Notes: a model not told the origin generated them from the letters alone. Shown: positions 1 through 9,057, counted from the first letter of the stretch. The stretch is 64,000 bases of DNA from Entomospira culicis (GCF_028748145.1 NZ_CP118181.1:1240211-1304210); one strand, 5' to 3'. Made by a program: numbers and translations.

Positions 1-886
1 CCTCAAGGGTATCGAGATTGACTGTCTCGACGCGTTGCATGGCAAAGAAGCGCTCGCCCTCTTTGGGGGTGCGAATTTGCCCATAAACAGTGTCACCCGT
101 TTTGAGATTGAAGGCGCGAATTTGATGCGGACTAATATAAATATCATCGCTACCGGCAAGGTAACTGTTCTGCGGACTACGCAAAAACCCATAGCCATCC
201 TGCAAAATTTCGAGGCTACCATAGGCAAAAATCACTCCGCCTGTGCTCGTGTGTGCCTTAAGAATTTGAAGGATAACATCTTGCTTTTTAAGGTAGAGCA
301 AAGACTCGTGCTCTAAGCCAAAGCTCTCGGCCTTCTCGCGTAATTGCGGAACACTTAGACTAGTAAGGTCATTAATGCTAATTTGCGGAGCGTTGGGATC
401 GGCTGGGGGAGGATTGATGGTTGAAACATCGATTTTGGGCAGACGCTGATTGGCACCATTGTTATTGTTACGGTTATTTTGACGGCGTTGATTGTTATTC
501 TTGTTGTTGTTATTTTTCCCGTTAGTATAATTTTGATGATGATTATTCTGGTTACGCTCTTTGGGATTAATCACCGTCATACGTGCCGACTGTTTTGCGC
601 TCTCTTCTTTGGGTAGGAGGCTCTCCGCTTTGTTGGGGGAGCTCTTGGCTTTAGGCTCTTCTTCTGGAGGGCTGGTGGGTGCAGGCATCAGATTAGGCTG
701 GGCTAGGGAAGCCTCATCATCCTGATTGACTGGCACGATACGCACGCGTTTACGCACGGGGCGTTTAACTTCGGAGGGTTCTAGCGTGGCAGGTGGGGTG
801 ATTGTAGTAACCGAAGGCGTTACTACCTCTGTCGAGGGACTCTCTACCGTCGATTTAGGAGTAGATACAACATCATTTTTTTCCAT
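1..886 (-). CDS. rho: Transcription termination factor Rho, N-terminal part (runs off the window)
   Basis: Rho is the hexameric RNA-dependent ATPase that terminates transcription. Only the first 295 codons are here; the ATPase core lies beyond the left edge. The ATG at 886-884 follows a TAAGG site. Residues 1-110 are a low-complexity Pro/Ser/Lys/Glu region. Residues 112-147 are extremely rich in Asn with Gln and Arg. A Rho_N helical domain follows (about 172-212, with [18 protein letters not shown]). Next comes the cold-shock-like RNA-binding domain, with DGYGFLRS at 230-237 and [19 protein letters not shown] near 247-265, closely matching classical Rho proteins. The long disordered N-terminus is an insertion relative to E. 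coli Rho. Its promoter lies about 230 nt upstream, so the leader is long, which would fit Rho autoregulation (inference). Confidence 0.95.
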   Translation of the reverse strand, partial: MEKNDVVSTPKSTVESPSTEVVTPSVTTITPPATLEPSEVKRPVRKRVRIVPVNQDDEASLAQPNLMPAPTSPPEEEPKAKSSPNKAESLLPKEESAKQSARMTVINPKERNQNNHHQNYTNGKNNNNKNNNQRRQNNRNNNNGANQRLPKIDVSTINPPPADPNAPQISINDLTSLSVPQLREKAESFGLEHESLLYLKKQDVILQILKAHTSTGGVIFAYGSLEILQDGYGFLRSPQNSYLAGSDDIYISPHQIRAFNLKTGDTVYGQIRTPKEGERFFAMQRVETVNLDTLE

Positions 887-1116
887 AGATTGCCTTACAT
901 TGATTTTTTATAAAAGTTTTCTGCACATATGCCCCTTAAGCACTCTCGGCTATGCACCATGTTGATAAAATATGCATTGGGGTTAAAGCTTTTATCAAAG
1001 GGGTAACATCGAAGTAACATGCGTATCGAAGAGCTAACAAGATTTTGCATGAGTAGAGGAGGCTTTAGGTAAGAGAAAGCGACTTCTCCATAAAAGACGA
1101 TCCACCCATTAATCTG

Positions 1117-1145
1117 ATTTTATCAAATTACGTCAAAAAAGTCAA
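1117..1145 (-). promoter_or_regulatory. Predicted sigma70-type promoter for rho
   Basis: On the minus strand TTGACT (1145-1140), a 17-nt spacer and TAAAAT (1122-1117). It lies back to back with the ruvB promoter. The implied rho leader is about 220 nt. I see no separate gene in that leader. Confidence 0.7.
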
Positions 1146-1156
1146 GGGTTGGTCTC

Positions 1157-1185
1157 TTGACAGAGTGGGAAGGACTCTTTACAAT
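1157..1185 (+). promoter_or_regulatory. Predicted sigma70-type promoter for ruvB
   Basis: TTGACA (1157-1162), 17-nt spacer, TACAAT (1180-1185), upstream of the AAGGAG site at 1201-1206. The 887-1211 gap holds only this promoter, the divergent rho promoter and the two leaders. Confidence 0.8.
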
Positions 1186-1211
1186 GGAAGGATAGCGAAT
1201 AAGGAGATTGA

Positions 1212-2231
1212 TTGGAACACTCATTTCTTACAGGCGATGCGCAGATGGAAGATATTAATCAGGATAACTTTCTGCGTCCGCGCTTTTTGGCAGAATTTCA
1301 GGGGCAAGAGGCGCTTAAGGCTAACTTGGAGGTCTTTATCGAGGCGGCCAAGCGACGCAAAGAGGCGCTTGATCACCTCTTTATCTCGGGGCCACCGGGT
1401 TTGGGTAAGACGACGTTAGCAGGGATTGTCGCCAGTGAACTTGGTGTCAATTTTGTGCTCACCAGTGCGCCGGCGCTCGAAAAACCCAAGGATCTTGCCG
1501 GACTACTCACCTCGTTGCAAGAGGGCTCGCTCTTCTTTATTGATGAGATCCATCGTCTTCGCCCGGCCATCGAGGAGATGCTTTATATTGCCATGGAAGA
1601 TTTTGAGATGGATCTGATTGTGGGGCAAGGCGTAGGCGCAAGAAGTGTGCGCGTCCCTCTGCCTCGCTTTACCTTGGTGGGAGCAACCACCAAACCTGGC
1701 AGCGTATCGGCACCACTACATACCAGATTCGGCATCACGATTCGTATTAATCCCTATACACAGCTAGAGTTACAAGACATTATTGACCGATCGGCACGTC
1801 TACTCAACATCGCCATCGATCCAGCTGCCGCATCACTGCTTGCCCAATCCTCGCGTGGAACACCTCGCGTTGCCAACCGACTCCTTAAGCGCGTGCGCGA
1901 CTTCGCCCAAGTGCACCATGAGGCGACGATCAATCTGCCCATCAGTGAGCTTGCCCTCTCCCGCCTCCAAGTCGATCACCTCGGACTAGAAGATCAAGAT
2001 CGTACCATCCTGCGCACCCTTATCGAGGTTTATAAAGGTGGCCCCGTCGGACTACAGACCCTCGCCATCGCCGTGGGAGAGAGCGCCGAGAGCCTTGAAG
2101 ATTTCTACGAACCCTACCTCGTTCAACAAGGGCTCATCATGCGCACCCGCCAAGGCCGCCTTGCCACCGACCTCGCCTATCAACACCTCAACATCCCTCG
2201 CCCAAATGCTCCGCGCGATCTCTTTGAGTAA
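1212..2231 (+). CDS. ruvB: Holliday junction branch-migration helicase RuvB
   Basis: RuvB is the AAA+ motor that drives branch migration of Holliday junctions with RuvA. The 339-residue product is of normal length. It shows Walker A GPPGLGKTT, Walker B FFIDEIHRL, sensor region VGATTKPG (the usual family form is GATTRAG) and the C-terminal winged helix with GGPVGLQTLA and PYLVQQGLIMRT. The start is a TTG at 1212, preceded five bases upstream by AAGGAG; an ATG at codon 12 is a weaker alternative. No ruvA or ruvC is adjacent. The gene has its own near-consensus promoter and is divergent from rho. Confidence 0.97.
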   Translation: MEHSFLTGDAQMEDINQDNFLRPRFLAEFQGQEALKANLEVFIEAAKRRKEALDHLFISGPPGLGKTTLAGIVASELGVNFVLTSAPALEKPKDLAGLLTSLQEGSLFFIDEIHRLRPAIEEMLYIAMEDFEMDLIVGQGVGARSVRVPLPRFTLVGATTKPGSVSAPLHTRFGITIRINPYTQLELQDIIDRSARLLNIAIDPAAASLLAQSSRGTPRVANRLLKRVRDFAQVHHEATINLPISELALSRLQVDHLGLEDQDRTILRTLIEVYKGGPVGLQTLAIAVGESAESLEDFYEPYLVQQGLIMRTRQGRLATDLAYQHLNIPRPNAPRDLFE

Positions 2232-2249
2232 TATTTTTGCCTATCTATG

Positions 2250-2278
2250 TTGACAGGAATTTCAAAACCTGTTAAACT
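2250..2278 (+). promoter_or_regulatory. Predicted promoter for the FlbD-like gene cluster
   Basis: TTGACA (2250-2255), 17-nt spacer, TAAACT (2273-2278). A small inverted repeat (ACAGG at 2253-2257, CCTGT at 2268-2272) overlaps the -35 box and spacer and could be an operator; that is a guess. Confidence 0.65.
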
Positions 2279-2313
2279 TTTCTTAGGCTGTTAAAAAGTA
2301 GGAAGCAATATAC

Positions 2314-3141
2314 ATGCAAAACAATAAATTGATCGTCATTAAAGAGTACTGCGGAGTAGACCTCATCCGAAACCGTTTTTTAGACGAGGAGAAGATCCTC
2401 CAAATCGCCGATAAAGATGGTGGAGGCTCCGTCATTCGCACCGTCTTCCGCGAAAAGATCACCTGCATCGACTCATACGATGATATCGTCAACCAACTCA
2501 CCCCCGAACTCTTCATTAAGAGCTTTGTCGATGCCAATCTCACCCAACGCATCGCACTCCCCTATAAATATATACGCTTCTTTCTTCACCCAGATGAAGC
2601 ACAAGGTGCTAATATGCACAAGCTTTGGCATATCTACACCACCTTCGCTCGCTCGCATCCGATGTATGCCCCAGCAGAAGGTATCACGCAACTTCCTGTC
2701 GATTTTAGCCGATTCGATCGATACATTAGCGCCGGACGCATCGAAACGTGTTATATCAATGTTTTCGCCCTCAAAGAGGAGCATTTTGAAGCTATCGCCG
2801 TGGGTGAGTTCAACTTTACACGTGTTACTTACGGCTCGCTAGTCTTCACCATCCTCCAGTGCCTCTCTGATGTCAAAAACCTCAAAGAGGTCGCCCACCA
2901 GCATGCCAATCAAAAGTATCCTTTCCTTGAGCTTTCCGTAAAGCGCTGGGTTGATCGTAAAGGTATTGAACACTCCACCCGCTTCACGATGTGGGTCAAC
3001 CCTCACCAAATCTCCAACATCCAAAATGGTGGCTGGGGCACAGAGGTGATGCTTAGCTCTGGAGAGCTTTACTTTGTAGAAGATTCTGTCGAGGATATCC
3101 TCGTATTGCTCAAACAAAAAATATTAAACACAGATAAATAG
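2314..3141 (+). CDS. Uncharacterised protein with a C-terminal FlbD-like domain
   Basis: A 275-residue cytoplasmic protein with no signal peptide or membrane segment; I do not recognise the first 200 residues. The C-terminal stretch (about 228-272) has MWVNPHQISNIQ, then a beta-rich VMLSSGELYFVEDSVEDIL. This follows the FlbD plan, in which an LNP motif is followed by a conserved IE, a thymidine-like turn, a KxxVxES stretch and a closing helix. AGGAAG precedes the ATG. It leads a compact three-gene unit with two further FlbD-like ORFs (9-bp gap, then 1-bp overlap). FlbD in spirochaetes normally sits in the flagellar motor operon; its molecular role is unclear. Family assignment is inferred from pattern only. 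Confidence 0.5.
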   Translation: MQNNKLIVIKEYCGVDLIRNRFLDEEKILQIADKDGGGSVIRTVFREKITCIDSYDDIVNQLTPELFIKSFVDANLTQRIALPYKYIRFFLHPDEAQGANMHKLWHIYTTFARSHPMYAPAEGITQLPVDFSRFDRYISAGRIETCYINVFALKEEHFEAIAVGEFNFTRVTYGSLVFTILQCLSDVKNLKEVAHQHANQKYPFLELSVKRWVDRKGIEHSTRFTMWVNPHQISNIQNGGWGTEVMLSSGELYFVEDSVEDILVLLKQKILNTDK

Positions 3142-3150
3142 AGGTCCACT

Positions 3151-3363
3151 ATGCTTATCAAACTTACTACCCTTCGTGGGGAGCCCATGCTTATCAACCC
3201 TTATTATGTTGTTGCTATAGAACAGTATAGCGAGAGCATTACCGCCGTTTATTTCTCTAAAGAGATGCACACCAAAAGTGAGATGAAAAAGAATAATCGT
3301 CAGCTCTTCAAAGAAAATATCGAGTATGTTGAAAATCTATTCAACCAGTTGGGGAGTCAATAG
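3151..3363 (+). CDS. Small FlbD-like protein
   Basis: A 70-residue protein beginning MLIKLTTLRGEPMLINP, followed by VVAIEQYSESITAVYFS. This resembles FlbD family members, which start with an I.LTRLNG strand, an (L/I)NPDLIE turn and an IE..PDT.ITL strand. The C-terminal half is a charged helix rather than the usual VxES tail. GAGG sits just upstream of the ATG. It is sandwiched between two other FlbD-like ORFs and probably co-transcribed with them. Function unknown; the family call is moderately supported. Confidence 0.55.
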   Translation: MLIKLTTLRGEPMLINPYYVVAIEQYSESITAVYFSKEMHTKSEMKKNNRQLFKENIEYVENLFNQLGSQ

Positions 3364-3569
3364 TGCAATTTCTTATTCTAAAAACTGTATACGATAGTTG
3401 GCTCTATCTCAACCCAAATGCTATTCTGGCGCTCAATGAGGAGTATAACGGCACAACCCTTACCCTTGTCAGTGAGGTGCGCGACAGCTTGGGAAGAAAA
3501 AGTAAAACGTTTACCGTGGTGGATGAACTAGAAGCCATGATGCGACTCATTCAAGCCGCATCTTCTTAA
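3363..3569 (+). CDS. Small FlbD-like protein, third member of the cluster
   Basis: A 68-residue protein starting with GTG that overlaps the preceding TAG by one base, with GGGGAG upstream, so it is probably translationally coupled. LYLNPNAILALNEEY, TLTLVS and KTFTVVDELEAMMRLI follow the FlbD-like strand-turn-strand-helix plan. It is the last gene before the convergent gatA. No flagellar gene is adjacent. Confidence 0.5.
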   Translation: MQFLILKTVYDSWLYLNPNAILALNEEYNGTTLTLVSEVRDSLGRKSKTFTVVDELEAMMRLIQAASS

Positions 3570-3585
3570 TTACATAACATAAAAT

Positions 3586-5013
3586 CTAATAACGTCTATT
3601 TTGCCAATTTACTTGCCGATAAATGAGATCGGCAAGTTGTAATACCGCCTCATCATTGCCTACCGTGCCTGCGATTTGTACACTCACCGGTAACCCATGA
3701 CTACCTTTCATGACAGGGAGGGCAACGGCAGGGCCTCCATATAAATTGGCTGCGACAGCCACAATATCACTAGCATAATTATCTCGCTCGGGTGCAGAGA
3801 TCATCGCTGCTTCATGGAAACCTGGCCAAAGCCAAAGCGTTGCTCCCATCTCCTTGCCCACCTGCGTAAAGCGCTCTACCAGTTGCCCGCGAATATGCAA
3901 GGCGCGCATGTACCATTGCGCATAATTCTCTTCCATTAAAAAGTAATTACCCATCAAGATACGTCGAACCACTTCATGCCCCAAGCGTTGAATGCGTGTT
4001 TGGGCTATAAGGCTCTCGATGTCGCTGGCATCTACGGCATTGCCATAGCGCGCCCCATCAAAACGACTCAGCGTGGTGGCAGCTTCGCTACACATCAAGA
4101 TATAATATACCTTGATTAGCTCCGACTCAACCCCTAAATCAAAGGGAACAAGCTCTGCTCCAGCATCGAGCAATAGCTGTTTTACCAAGGCATAAGCCTT
4201 AACCACATCCGCATCAGCCCGATCCAAAAGGGAGTCGAGTAGACCAATTTTCACCCCTTTAAGAGAGGGTTGTTTACGTACGTTATCAAAGCGATAGGCG
4301 ATAGGTCGCACAATTTGATCTCTGGTATCCTCTTTAAGGAGCGATTGATAAACCATCGCAATATCCTCTGGCGTATGGGCTAAAATCCCCGGAACGTCGA
4401 AGCTGGGCGAGAGCATATTAACCCCATAACGCGAAATTGCGCCATAAGTAGGCTTAAAGCCACAAACCCCCGTATAACTAGCAGGCAAACGCGAGGATCC
4501 TCCCGTATCGGTGCCGATGGTGAAGAGCGCCTGATGCGCTGCTACGGCTGCGGCTGACCCAGAAGAAGAGCCACCAGCCACCCGTTGTGCGTCCAAGGGA
4601 TTGCGCGTTGCCCCATGACTACTATAACGCCCAGTAGAACCCATGGCAAATTCGTCCATATTGAGTCGCCCAAGATTAATAAATTGCGCGCGATTCAACT
4701 GTTCGACAATGCTACTATCGTAAGGCGAAGTGTAATTCTCCAACATGGCGCTGGCACAGGTAAGCTTTTTATTTTTTACCGAAATATTATCTTTGAGCGC
4801 CCCCGGAATACCCCACAAGAGCGATGCATCTTGATTTTTCGTAAGCGCATTTGCCTTCGCCATCGCGTCAGCCCCAAAGTGCTCAATAAAGGCATTGATC
4901 TCTGGTGTCTCTTGATGGCTTTGCGCGTAGGCAGCCACAACTTCTGGAGGGGTAAGCTCGCCTTTTTGATAGGCTTGATGCACTTGATATGCAGTTAATT
5001 GCTTGATAGACAA
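3586..5013 (-). CDS. gatA: Aspartyl/glutamyl-tRNA(Asn/Gln) amidotransferase subunit A
   Basis: GatA is the amidase subunit that releases ammonia from glutamine for transamidation of mischarged Glu-tRNA(Gln)/Asp-tRNA(Asn). The amidase-signature triad is visible: Lys in GALKDNISV, cis-Ser in GGSSSGSAAAVAA and nucleophile Ser in GTDTGGSSRLPAS. The 475-residue length is normal. The start is TTG at 5013, since AAGGAG lies just upstream. gatC precedes it on the same strand; gatB is not in the window. Confidence 0.95.
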   Translation of the reverse strand: MSIKQLTAYQVHQAYQKGELTPPEVVAAYAQSHQETPEINAFIEHFGADAMAKANALTKNQDASLLWGIPGALKDNISVKNKKLTCASAMLENYTSPYDSSIVEQLNRAQFINLGRLNMDEFAMGSTGRYSSHGATRNPLDAQRVAGGSSSGSAAAVAAHQALFTIGTDTGGSSRLPASYTGVCGFKPTYGAISRYGVNMLSPSFDVPGILAHTPEDIAMVYQSLLKEDTRDQIVRPIAYRFDNVRKQPSLKGVKIGLLDSLLDRADADVVKAYALVKQLLLDAGAELVPFDLGVESELIKVYYILMCSEAATTLSRFDGARYGNAVDASDIESLIAQTRIQRLGHEVVRRILMGNYFLMEENYAQWYMRALHIRGQLVERFTQVGKEMGATLWLWPGFHEAAMISAPERDNYASDIVAVAANLYGGPAVALPVMKGSHGLPVSVQIAGTVGNDEAVLQLADLIYRQVNWQNRRY

Positions 5014-5077
5014 TGTATTCTCCTTATTGATGAGTCAAATTGCACAGCGATTTCGGACAAGGTGCTTGCATGGGTCA

Positions 5078-5368
5078 CTAAGATTGACGCTTATGTTCAG
5101 GCAAGGCAATAAAGCCATCGACAAAACGTTTAGAGAAGAGCTTGATTTCAGCGCTAGTGAGGCTCTTGCCCACAACATCATCGGGGCGAATTGCATCGAT
5201 AGGACGCTGGCCTGCAAAGCGATAAAGATTAGGAACATCAGGCGTATCTTCCAAAGAGAAAAATTCCAACCACTGGGCAATATCACTAAGCCACTGCGCT
5301 TTCTCTGCTTCATCTTCCATCGAAAAATTACTCAAACGAAAGAGATTCTCCAACGTCTGCATCTCCAT
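5078..5368 (-). CDS. gatC: Aspartyl/glutamyl-tRNA amidotransferase subunit C
   Basis: GatC is the small scaffold subunit that clamps GatA to GatB. At 96 residues it has the family layout: an N-terminal helix (LENLFRLSNFSMEDEA), the DTPDVPNLYRF linker and a C-terminal DDVVGKSLTSAEI segment. GGGAGG stands upstream of the ATG at 5368. It heads a gatC-gatA operon with a 64-bp intergenic gap. Confidence 0.88.
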   Translation of the reverse strand: MEMQTLENLFRLSNFSMEDEAEKAQWLSDIAQWLEFFSLEDTPDVPNLYRFAGQRPIDAIRPDDVVGKSLTSAEIKLFSKRFVDGFIALPEHKRQS

Positions 5369-5415
5369 ACCATCCTCCCAAATCTAAAGGCTAAAGTTCT
5401 TACCTATGATTCTTT

Positions 5416-5444
5416 ATCATACCAAATCTACCAAGGAATATCAA
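5416..5444 (-). promoter_or_regulatory. Predicted promoter for gatCA
   Basis: Minus-strand TTGATA (5444-5439), 17-nt spacer, TATGAT (5421-5416), about 45 nt before the gatC start. Confidence 0.7.
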
Positions 5445-5484
5445 GAGGCTCATGCATTGCAGAGCAATATTGCGTGCAAACCTC

Positions 5485-5513
5485 TTGCATATATGAAGGC
5501 TTTTGGGTATACT
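5485..5513 (+). promoter_or_regulatory. Predicted promoter for ftsH
   Basis: TTGCAT (5485-5490), 17-nt spacer, TATACT (5508-5513). It lies inside the longest open frame, which supports starting ftsH at 5559 rather than farther upstream. Confidence 0.7.
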
Positions 5514-5558
5514 TTGAGTTGGTATTACGACTTTTTAATAAGAATTAGGGAAACATGC

Positions 5559-7682
5559 ATGGCAGATAAAAATAATAACAATCGCAAACCACCACGTAAA
5601 GATAATCGCCCCAACCCCATTAAGCCGAGCTCTGGTAAGTTCAATTTTGGTCTACTCATCATCATCGTATTGGCGCTATTACTTATTGCCAACTGGTTTG
5701 GTAGCGGGATGACTCAATACCAAAAGATCTCCCTCTCTAGCTTTAAGGAGAAGATTACTAACCAAGAGATTAAAGGCGTTCAGTTTAAAAACGGCTTCAT
5801 TATTGGTTTTACCCAGACTCAAAAAGAGATGGAAAATCAAGCTCTTGATAAGCACAAAATTATTCGAGGCATGACCACCATGCGTCAACTTCAGGATAAT
5901 AAACAAGAAGAGAATCCCACCTACCGCGCCGCCACGCTCGTTCTCACCGGCATTCAAGACCCTGAGTTACTCCAGCTTATCCAAAGCAATAACCTCGAAG
6001 TAGAGGTTATCCCCCCCAGCAATAATTATTTCCTCAACCAAATTTTGCCCTTCCTCATCCTCTTTGGTATCCTCATTCTTCTCTCCCGTAGCATGTTTAA
6101 GCGCATGGGTGGCGGTGCTAATGCGCTCAATTTTGGGCAGAACAAAGGACGCATCGTTGCTGAACAAGACCTCAAAACCACCTTTGCCGATGTCGCAGGA
6201 TGTGATGAGGCCAAACAAGAGCTCGAAGAGATTGTCGACTTTCTCAAAAACCCCAAACGTTACACCGACATTGGTGGAAAAATCCCTAAAGGCGCACTAC
6301 TAGTGGGCCCGCCCGGTACGGGTAAGACGCTACTCGCCCGCGCTGTTGCCGGTGAAGCCAAGGTTACCTTCTTCAAAATGAGTGGATCGGATTTTGTCGA
6401 GATGTTTGTCGGTGTCGGTGCTGCGCGTGTGCGCGATCTCTTTCAACAAGCACGCGAAAAAGCGCCCTGTATCATCTTTATCGACGAGATGGATGCCATT
6501 GGTAAGAGCCGTAACAACTCTATCACCAGTAACGACGAACGCGAACAGACCCTCAACCAGCTCCTTGTGGAGATGGATGGTTTTGATGCTACCGCGGGAT
6601 TAATTATCCTCGCTGCGACCAACCGCCCTGAGATTCTCGACCCCGCGCTCTTACGTCCGGGGCGCTTTGATCGCCAAGTAACCGTCGACCAGCCAGATCG
6701 CAAAGGGCGTGAGCAGATTCTCAAGATCCACACCAAAAACATCAAGATGGACGACTCCGTTGATCTCACCAAGATCGCTGCCGGAACCCCCGGTTTCGTA
6801 GGGGCCGATCTTGCCAATATTGCTAATGAGGCTGCTCTCATGGCGGTGCGTGCAGGGCGCACCCGTGTCTCCCACGCCGACTTTGATGAAGCCATCGAAA
6901 AGCATGCCCTGGGTATCGCCAAAAAGAGCCGCTCTATGCTTACCCACGAGCGGGAAAATACTGCCTATCACGAAATGGGACACGCCCTGATGCAGGTACT
7001 CTCGCCCACCAACTCCAATCTTCGTAAAATTACCATCGTGCCGCGTGGTCGTGCATTAGGTGTAATGTGGAGTAGCCCACAGGAAGGTATTTATAGTCAT
7101 AGTACACAAGAATTTATTGCAAAAATTGATATCGCTTTGGGTGGTCGCGCTGCCGAGGAGATCATCTTTGGGCATATCACCACAGGCGCAAGCAGCGATA
7201 TCAAAAGTGCCACTGCCATCGCGCGCTCGATGATTATGGATTACGGCATGAGTGAGCGCTTTAAAAATGTCTCTTTTGGCGATACCGGATACGATAAAAA
7301 GTATAGCGAATCGACCCAAGAGTACATCGATAGCGAGATTGCGCGCATCCTCAAAGAGCGATACGCGCGCGTTATTACCACACTCACCAAGTATAAAGAC
7401 CTCTTGCGCGACCTCGCATTACGTATCTTAGAGACGGAAAATATGAGCGATGACGAATTTTTTGCCATCTTCAACCAAAATCCTCAAGCCAAAGCCGAAC
7501 GTGAAGCGATGCTCCAAGCCAATCCCTATCTCTCTTCGGAAAAATATCAAGAAAGCGTAAAAAAACCAGAGAATAAGGCAGAAGAAGCCTCACAAGCGGA
7601 TATGCCAAATCCGGAGAAAGCGCGCTCCAATACCGAAAATACCACCCCCGAGCAAGGAGAGAATCATGGCGAAAATGATTAA
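5559..7682 (+). CDS. ftsH: ATP-dependent zinc metalloprotease FtsH
   Basis: FtsH is the membrane-anchored AAA+ protease that removes damaged membrane and regulatory proteins. The 707-residue product has an Asn/Lys/Pro-rich N-terminus, TM1 (about 30-47), a periplasmic domain, TM2 (about 156-175), Walker A GPPGTGKT (about 250), Walker [13 protein letters not shown], the second region of homology, and the zinc site HEMGH (471-475). The C-terminal 60 residues are a Glu/Asn/Pro-rich disordered tail. I chose the ATG at 5559 because the predicted promoter lies between it and the upstream in-frame ATG. The 3' end overlaps the next small ORF by 17 bp. Confidence 0.97.
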   Translation: MADKNNNNRKPPRKDNRPNPIKPSSGKFNFGLLIIIVLALLLIANWFGSGMTQYQKISLSSFKEKITNQEIKGVQFKNGFIIGFTQTQKEMENQALDKHKIIRGMTTMRQLQDNKQEENPTYRAATLVLTGIQDPELLQLIQSNNLEVEVIPPSNNYFLNQILPFLILFGILILLSRSMFKRMGGGANALNFGQNKGRIVAEQDLKTTFADVAGCDEAKQELEEIVDFLKNPKRYTDIGGKIPKGALLVGPPGTGKTLLARAVAGEAKVTFFKMSGSDFVEMFVGVGAARVRDLFQQAREKAPCIIFIDEMDAIGKSRNNSITSNDEREQTLNQLLVEMDGFDATAGLIILAATNRPEILDPALLRPGRFDRQVTVDQPDRKGREQILKIHTKNIKMDDSVDLTKIAAGTPGFVGADLANIANEAALMAVRAGRTRVSHADFDEAIEKHALGIAKKSRSMLTHERENTAYHEMGHALMQVLSPTNSNLRKITIVPRGRALGVMWSSPQEGIYSHSTQEFIAKIDIALGGRAAEEIIFGHITTGASSDIKSATAIARSMIMDYGMSERFKNVSFGDTGYDKKYSESTQEYIDSEIARILKERYARVITTLTKYKDLLRDLALRILETENMSDDEFFAIFNQNPQAKAEREAMLQANPYLSSEKYQESVKKPENKAEEASQADMPNPEKARSNTENTTPEQGENHGEND

Positions 7683-7893
7683 TTTAGAGAAGAAAGGTCC
7701 CGTTACCGTCTATGCTAACGGGCTAATGCTTCATCTGGACTTTGAAGACGATAATAAGTTGATTGCCACCATCGAGAGTGAGGAGGGCGGGCAACCCATC
7801 GATATTCATCCACATCCAGAGTTAGCAAACACCGTTGTCTTTGAGATAAAAGAGAGCGACCCTCCCCCTAAGTCTAAATTCCGCCTCATTTAA
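7666..7893 (+). CDS. Small conserved-looking hypothetical protein coupled to ftsH
   Basis: A 75-residue acidic soluble protein whose ATG lies inside the last codons of ftsH, with AAGGAG at 7654-7659. It is therefore probably translated by coupling. It has a beta-rich look (PVTVYANGLMLHLDFED, then NTVVFEIKES) and a basic end. No family is recognised. Its TAA lies in the same TTAA as the stop of the convergent trmB. The tight coupling suggests a role linked to FtsH, which is inference only. Confidence 0.6.
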   Translation: MAKMINLEKKGPVTVYANGLMLHLDFEDDNKLIATIESEEGGQPIDIHPHPELANTVVFEIKESDPPPKSKFRLI

Positions 7894-8549
7894 ATACGCG
7901 TAAAAAAGAGCTCCCATGACGACCTACCTGCCTCATTCGCCTTCTCATTAAAACGCGTCATGGGGCGCCAACTTTGAGGTTCGGCATAATCATCATAACG
8001 ATTCTTCAACAGAGGCTCTACCATCAATCGTGCTAAAATCTCCTCGGCATACTCTTGCCAGTCGGTAACAATGTAAAGGTATCCGCCCACCTTTAGCTTA
8101 GATGCCAAGAGATGAATAAACTCTTTTTGCAAAATGCGTCGCTTATGATGGCGCTTTTTCGGCCACGGATCCGGATAAAAAAGATGCACTCCGGCTAAAG
8201 TCGCATCGGCAATCATGGTAGGCACGCATGCTACCGCATCATCTTGAACGATATATAAATTCTTTAATTGATGCTCCTCAATCGCCAAGAGCAACTTACC
8301 CACCCCAGCAGGATAGACCTCAAAGCCCAGATAGCCCGTTTGTGGATTGGCCTGCGCAATTTGATAAGTTGCAAGACCCATGCCAAAACCAATCTCCACC
8401 ACCACATTTTTCTTACTAAAATAAGTATCAAAATGAATTAACTCTTTCTCTTCACTAGAAATAATATAGCGCGAAAGCTCCCCAATCGCGCGTTCTTGCG
8501 CACGTGTTATCTGCCCCGTGCGTCGGACAAAACTCTTAATTCCATTCAT
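7890..8549 (-). CDS. trmB: tRNA (guanine-N7-)-methyltransferase
   Basis: TrmB makes m7G46 in tRNA variable loops using SAM. The 219-residue protein has the SAM-binding motif VVVEIGFGMGLATYQIA, an acidic GFEVY strand and the hallmark YPDPWPKKRHHKRR followed by the catalytic-region TDWQEYA. The predicted -10 box ends 8 nt before the ATG, so the transcript may be leaderless or nearly so. It shares its stop region with the convergent 75-aa ORF. Confidence 0.95.
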   Translation of the reverse strand: MNGIKSFVRRTGQITRAQERAIGELSRYIISSEEKELIHFDTYFSKKNVVVEIGFGMGLATYQIAQANPQTGYLGFEVYPAGVGKLLLAIEEHQLKNLYIVQDDAVACVPTMIADATLAGVHLFYPDPWPKKRHHKRRILQKEFIHLLASKLKVGGYLYIVTDWQEYAEEILARLMVEPLLKNRYDDYAEPQSWRPMTRFNEKANEAGRSSWELFFTRI

Positions 8550-8557
8550 ATCTTCTC

Positions 8558-8587
8558 ATTATAGCACAAGCCATCCACCCCTGACAA
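8558..8587 (-). promoter_or_regulatory. Predicted promoter for trmB, with -10 almost abutting the start codon
   Basis: Minus-strand TTGTCA (8587-8582), 18-nt spacer, TATAAT (8563-8558). Eight bases (including GAGAAG, a weak SD-like stretch too close to work well) separate the -10 box from the ATG. Confidence 0.7.
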
Positions 8588-8613
8588 GCACTCGAAATAA
8601 ATAAGAATTCCCC

Positions 8614-8642
8614 TTGACATTTTGAAAAAAAGAGGTTACCAT
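8614..8642 (+). promoter_or_regulatory. Predicted promoter abutting the start of the 135-aa membrane protein gene
   Basis: TTGACA (8614-8619), 17-nt spacer, TACCAT (8637-8642). Seven bases separate the -10 box from the ATG at 8650, which implies a leaderless transcript. Confidence 0.65.
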
Positions 8643-8649
8643 TAAGAGT

Positions 8650-9057
8650 ATGGAACAGATACCTTTCTTATTTTTTACACGTGTTGTCGTTACTATTTTG
8701 GGCGGATTTTTTCTCGCTCACTCCACCGTAATTGCAAAGGTGCCCTCCTTTGAGGGGCTTTATCGCTTCCTAAATACCTCCAGCACCTCGCGACTCACCC
8801 TAGCCTTTTCTGCCATGCTCATTGGCGTCATCTCCCTTCTCATGGGGAAATTCTACCTCGACTTCTTCCCCGCTTTTGCTAGCATCACCGTCGCTACCGT
8901 CATCTTTCTTGAAGAGTATCTCGCAAACAATGGTGCGCAAAATCAAGCAACATCGTTCCTCTCCAAATACGCGCTAGAGTATAAAAAACATTGGGGGTTA
9001 TTCGCGATGTTTGTCGGACTTTTACACCTCTTCGCCGTGAATCTCCCGTGGCTCTAA
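8650..9057 (+). CDS. Small integral membrane protein of unknown function
   Basis: A 135-residue protein with four hydrophobic segments: about 6-28, 47-66, 70-87 and 115-134. No family is recognised and no catalytic motif is visible. The segment between TM3 and TM4 is polar. There is no convincing ribosome-binding site, and a promoter is placed directly before the ATG. It precedes a ferritin-like/VIT transporter that has its own promoter, so a functional link is unproven. Confidence 0.7.
   Translation: MEQIPFLFFTRVVVTILGGFFLAHSTVIAKVPSFEGLYRFLNTSSTSRLTLAFSAMLIGVISLLMGKFYLDFFPAFASITVATVIFLEEYLANNGAQNQATSFLSKYALEYKKHWGLFAMFVGLLHLFAVNLPWL

Noticed and set aside
35-965. Plus-strand open frames opposite rho
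   Set aside because: They are complements of the rho coding strand, whose translation gives a clear Rho N-terminus.
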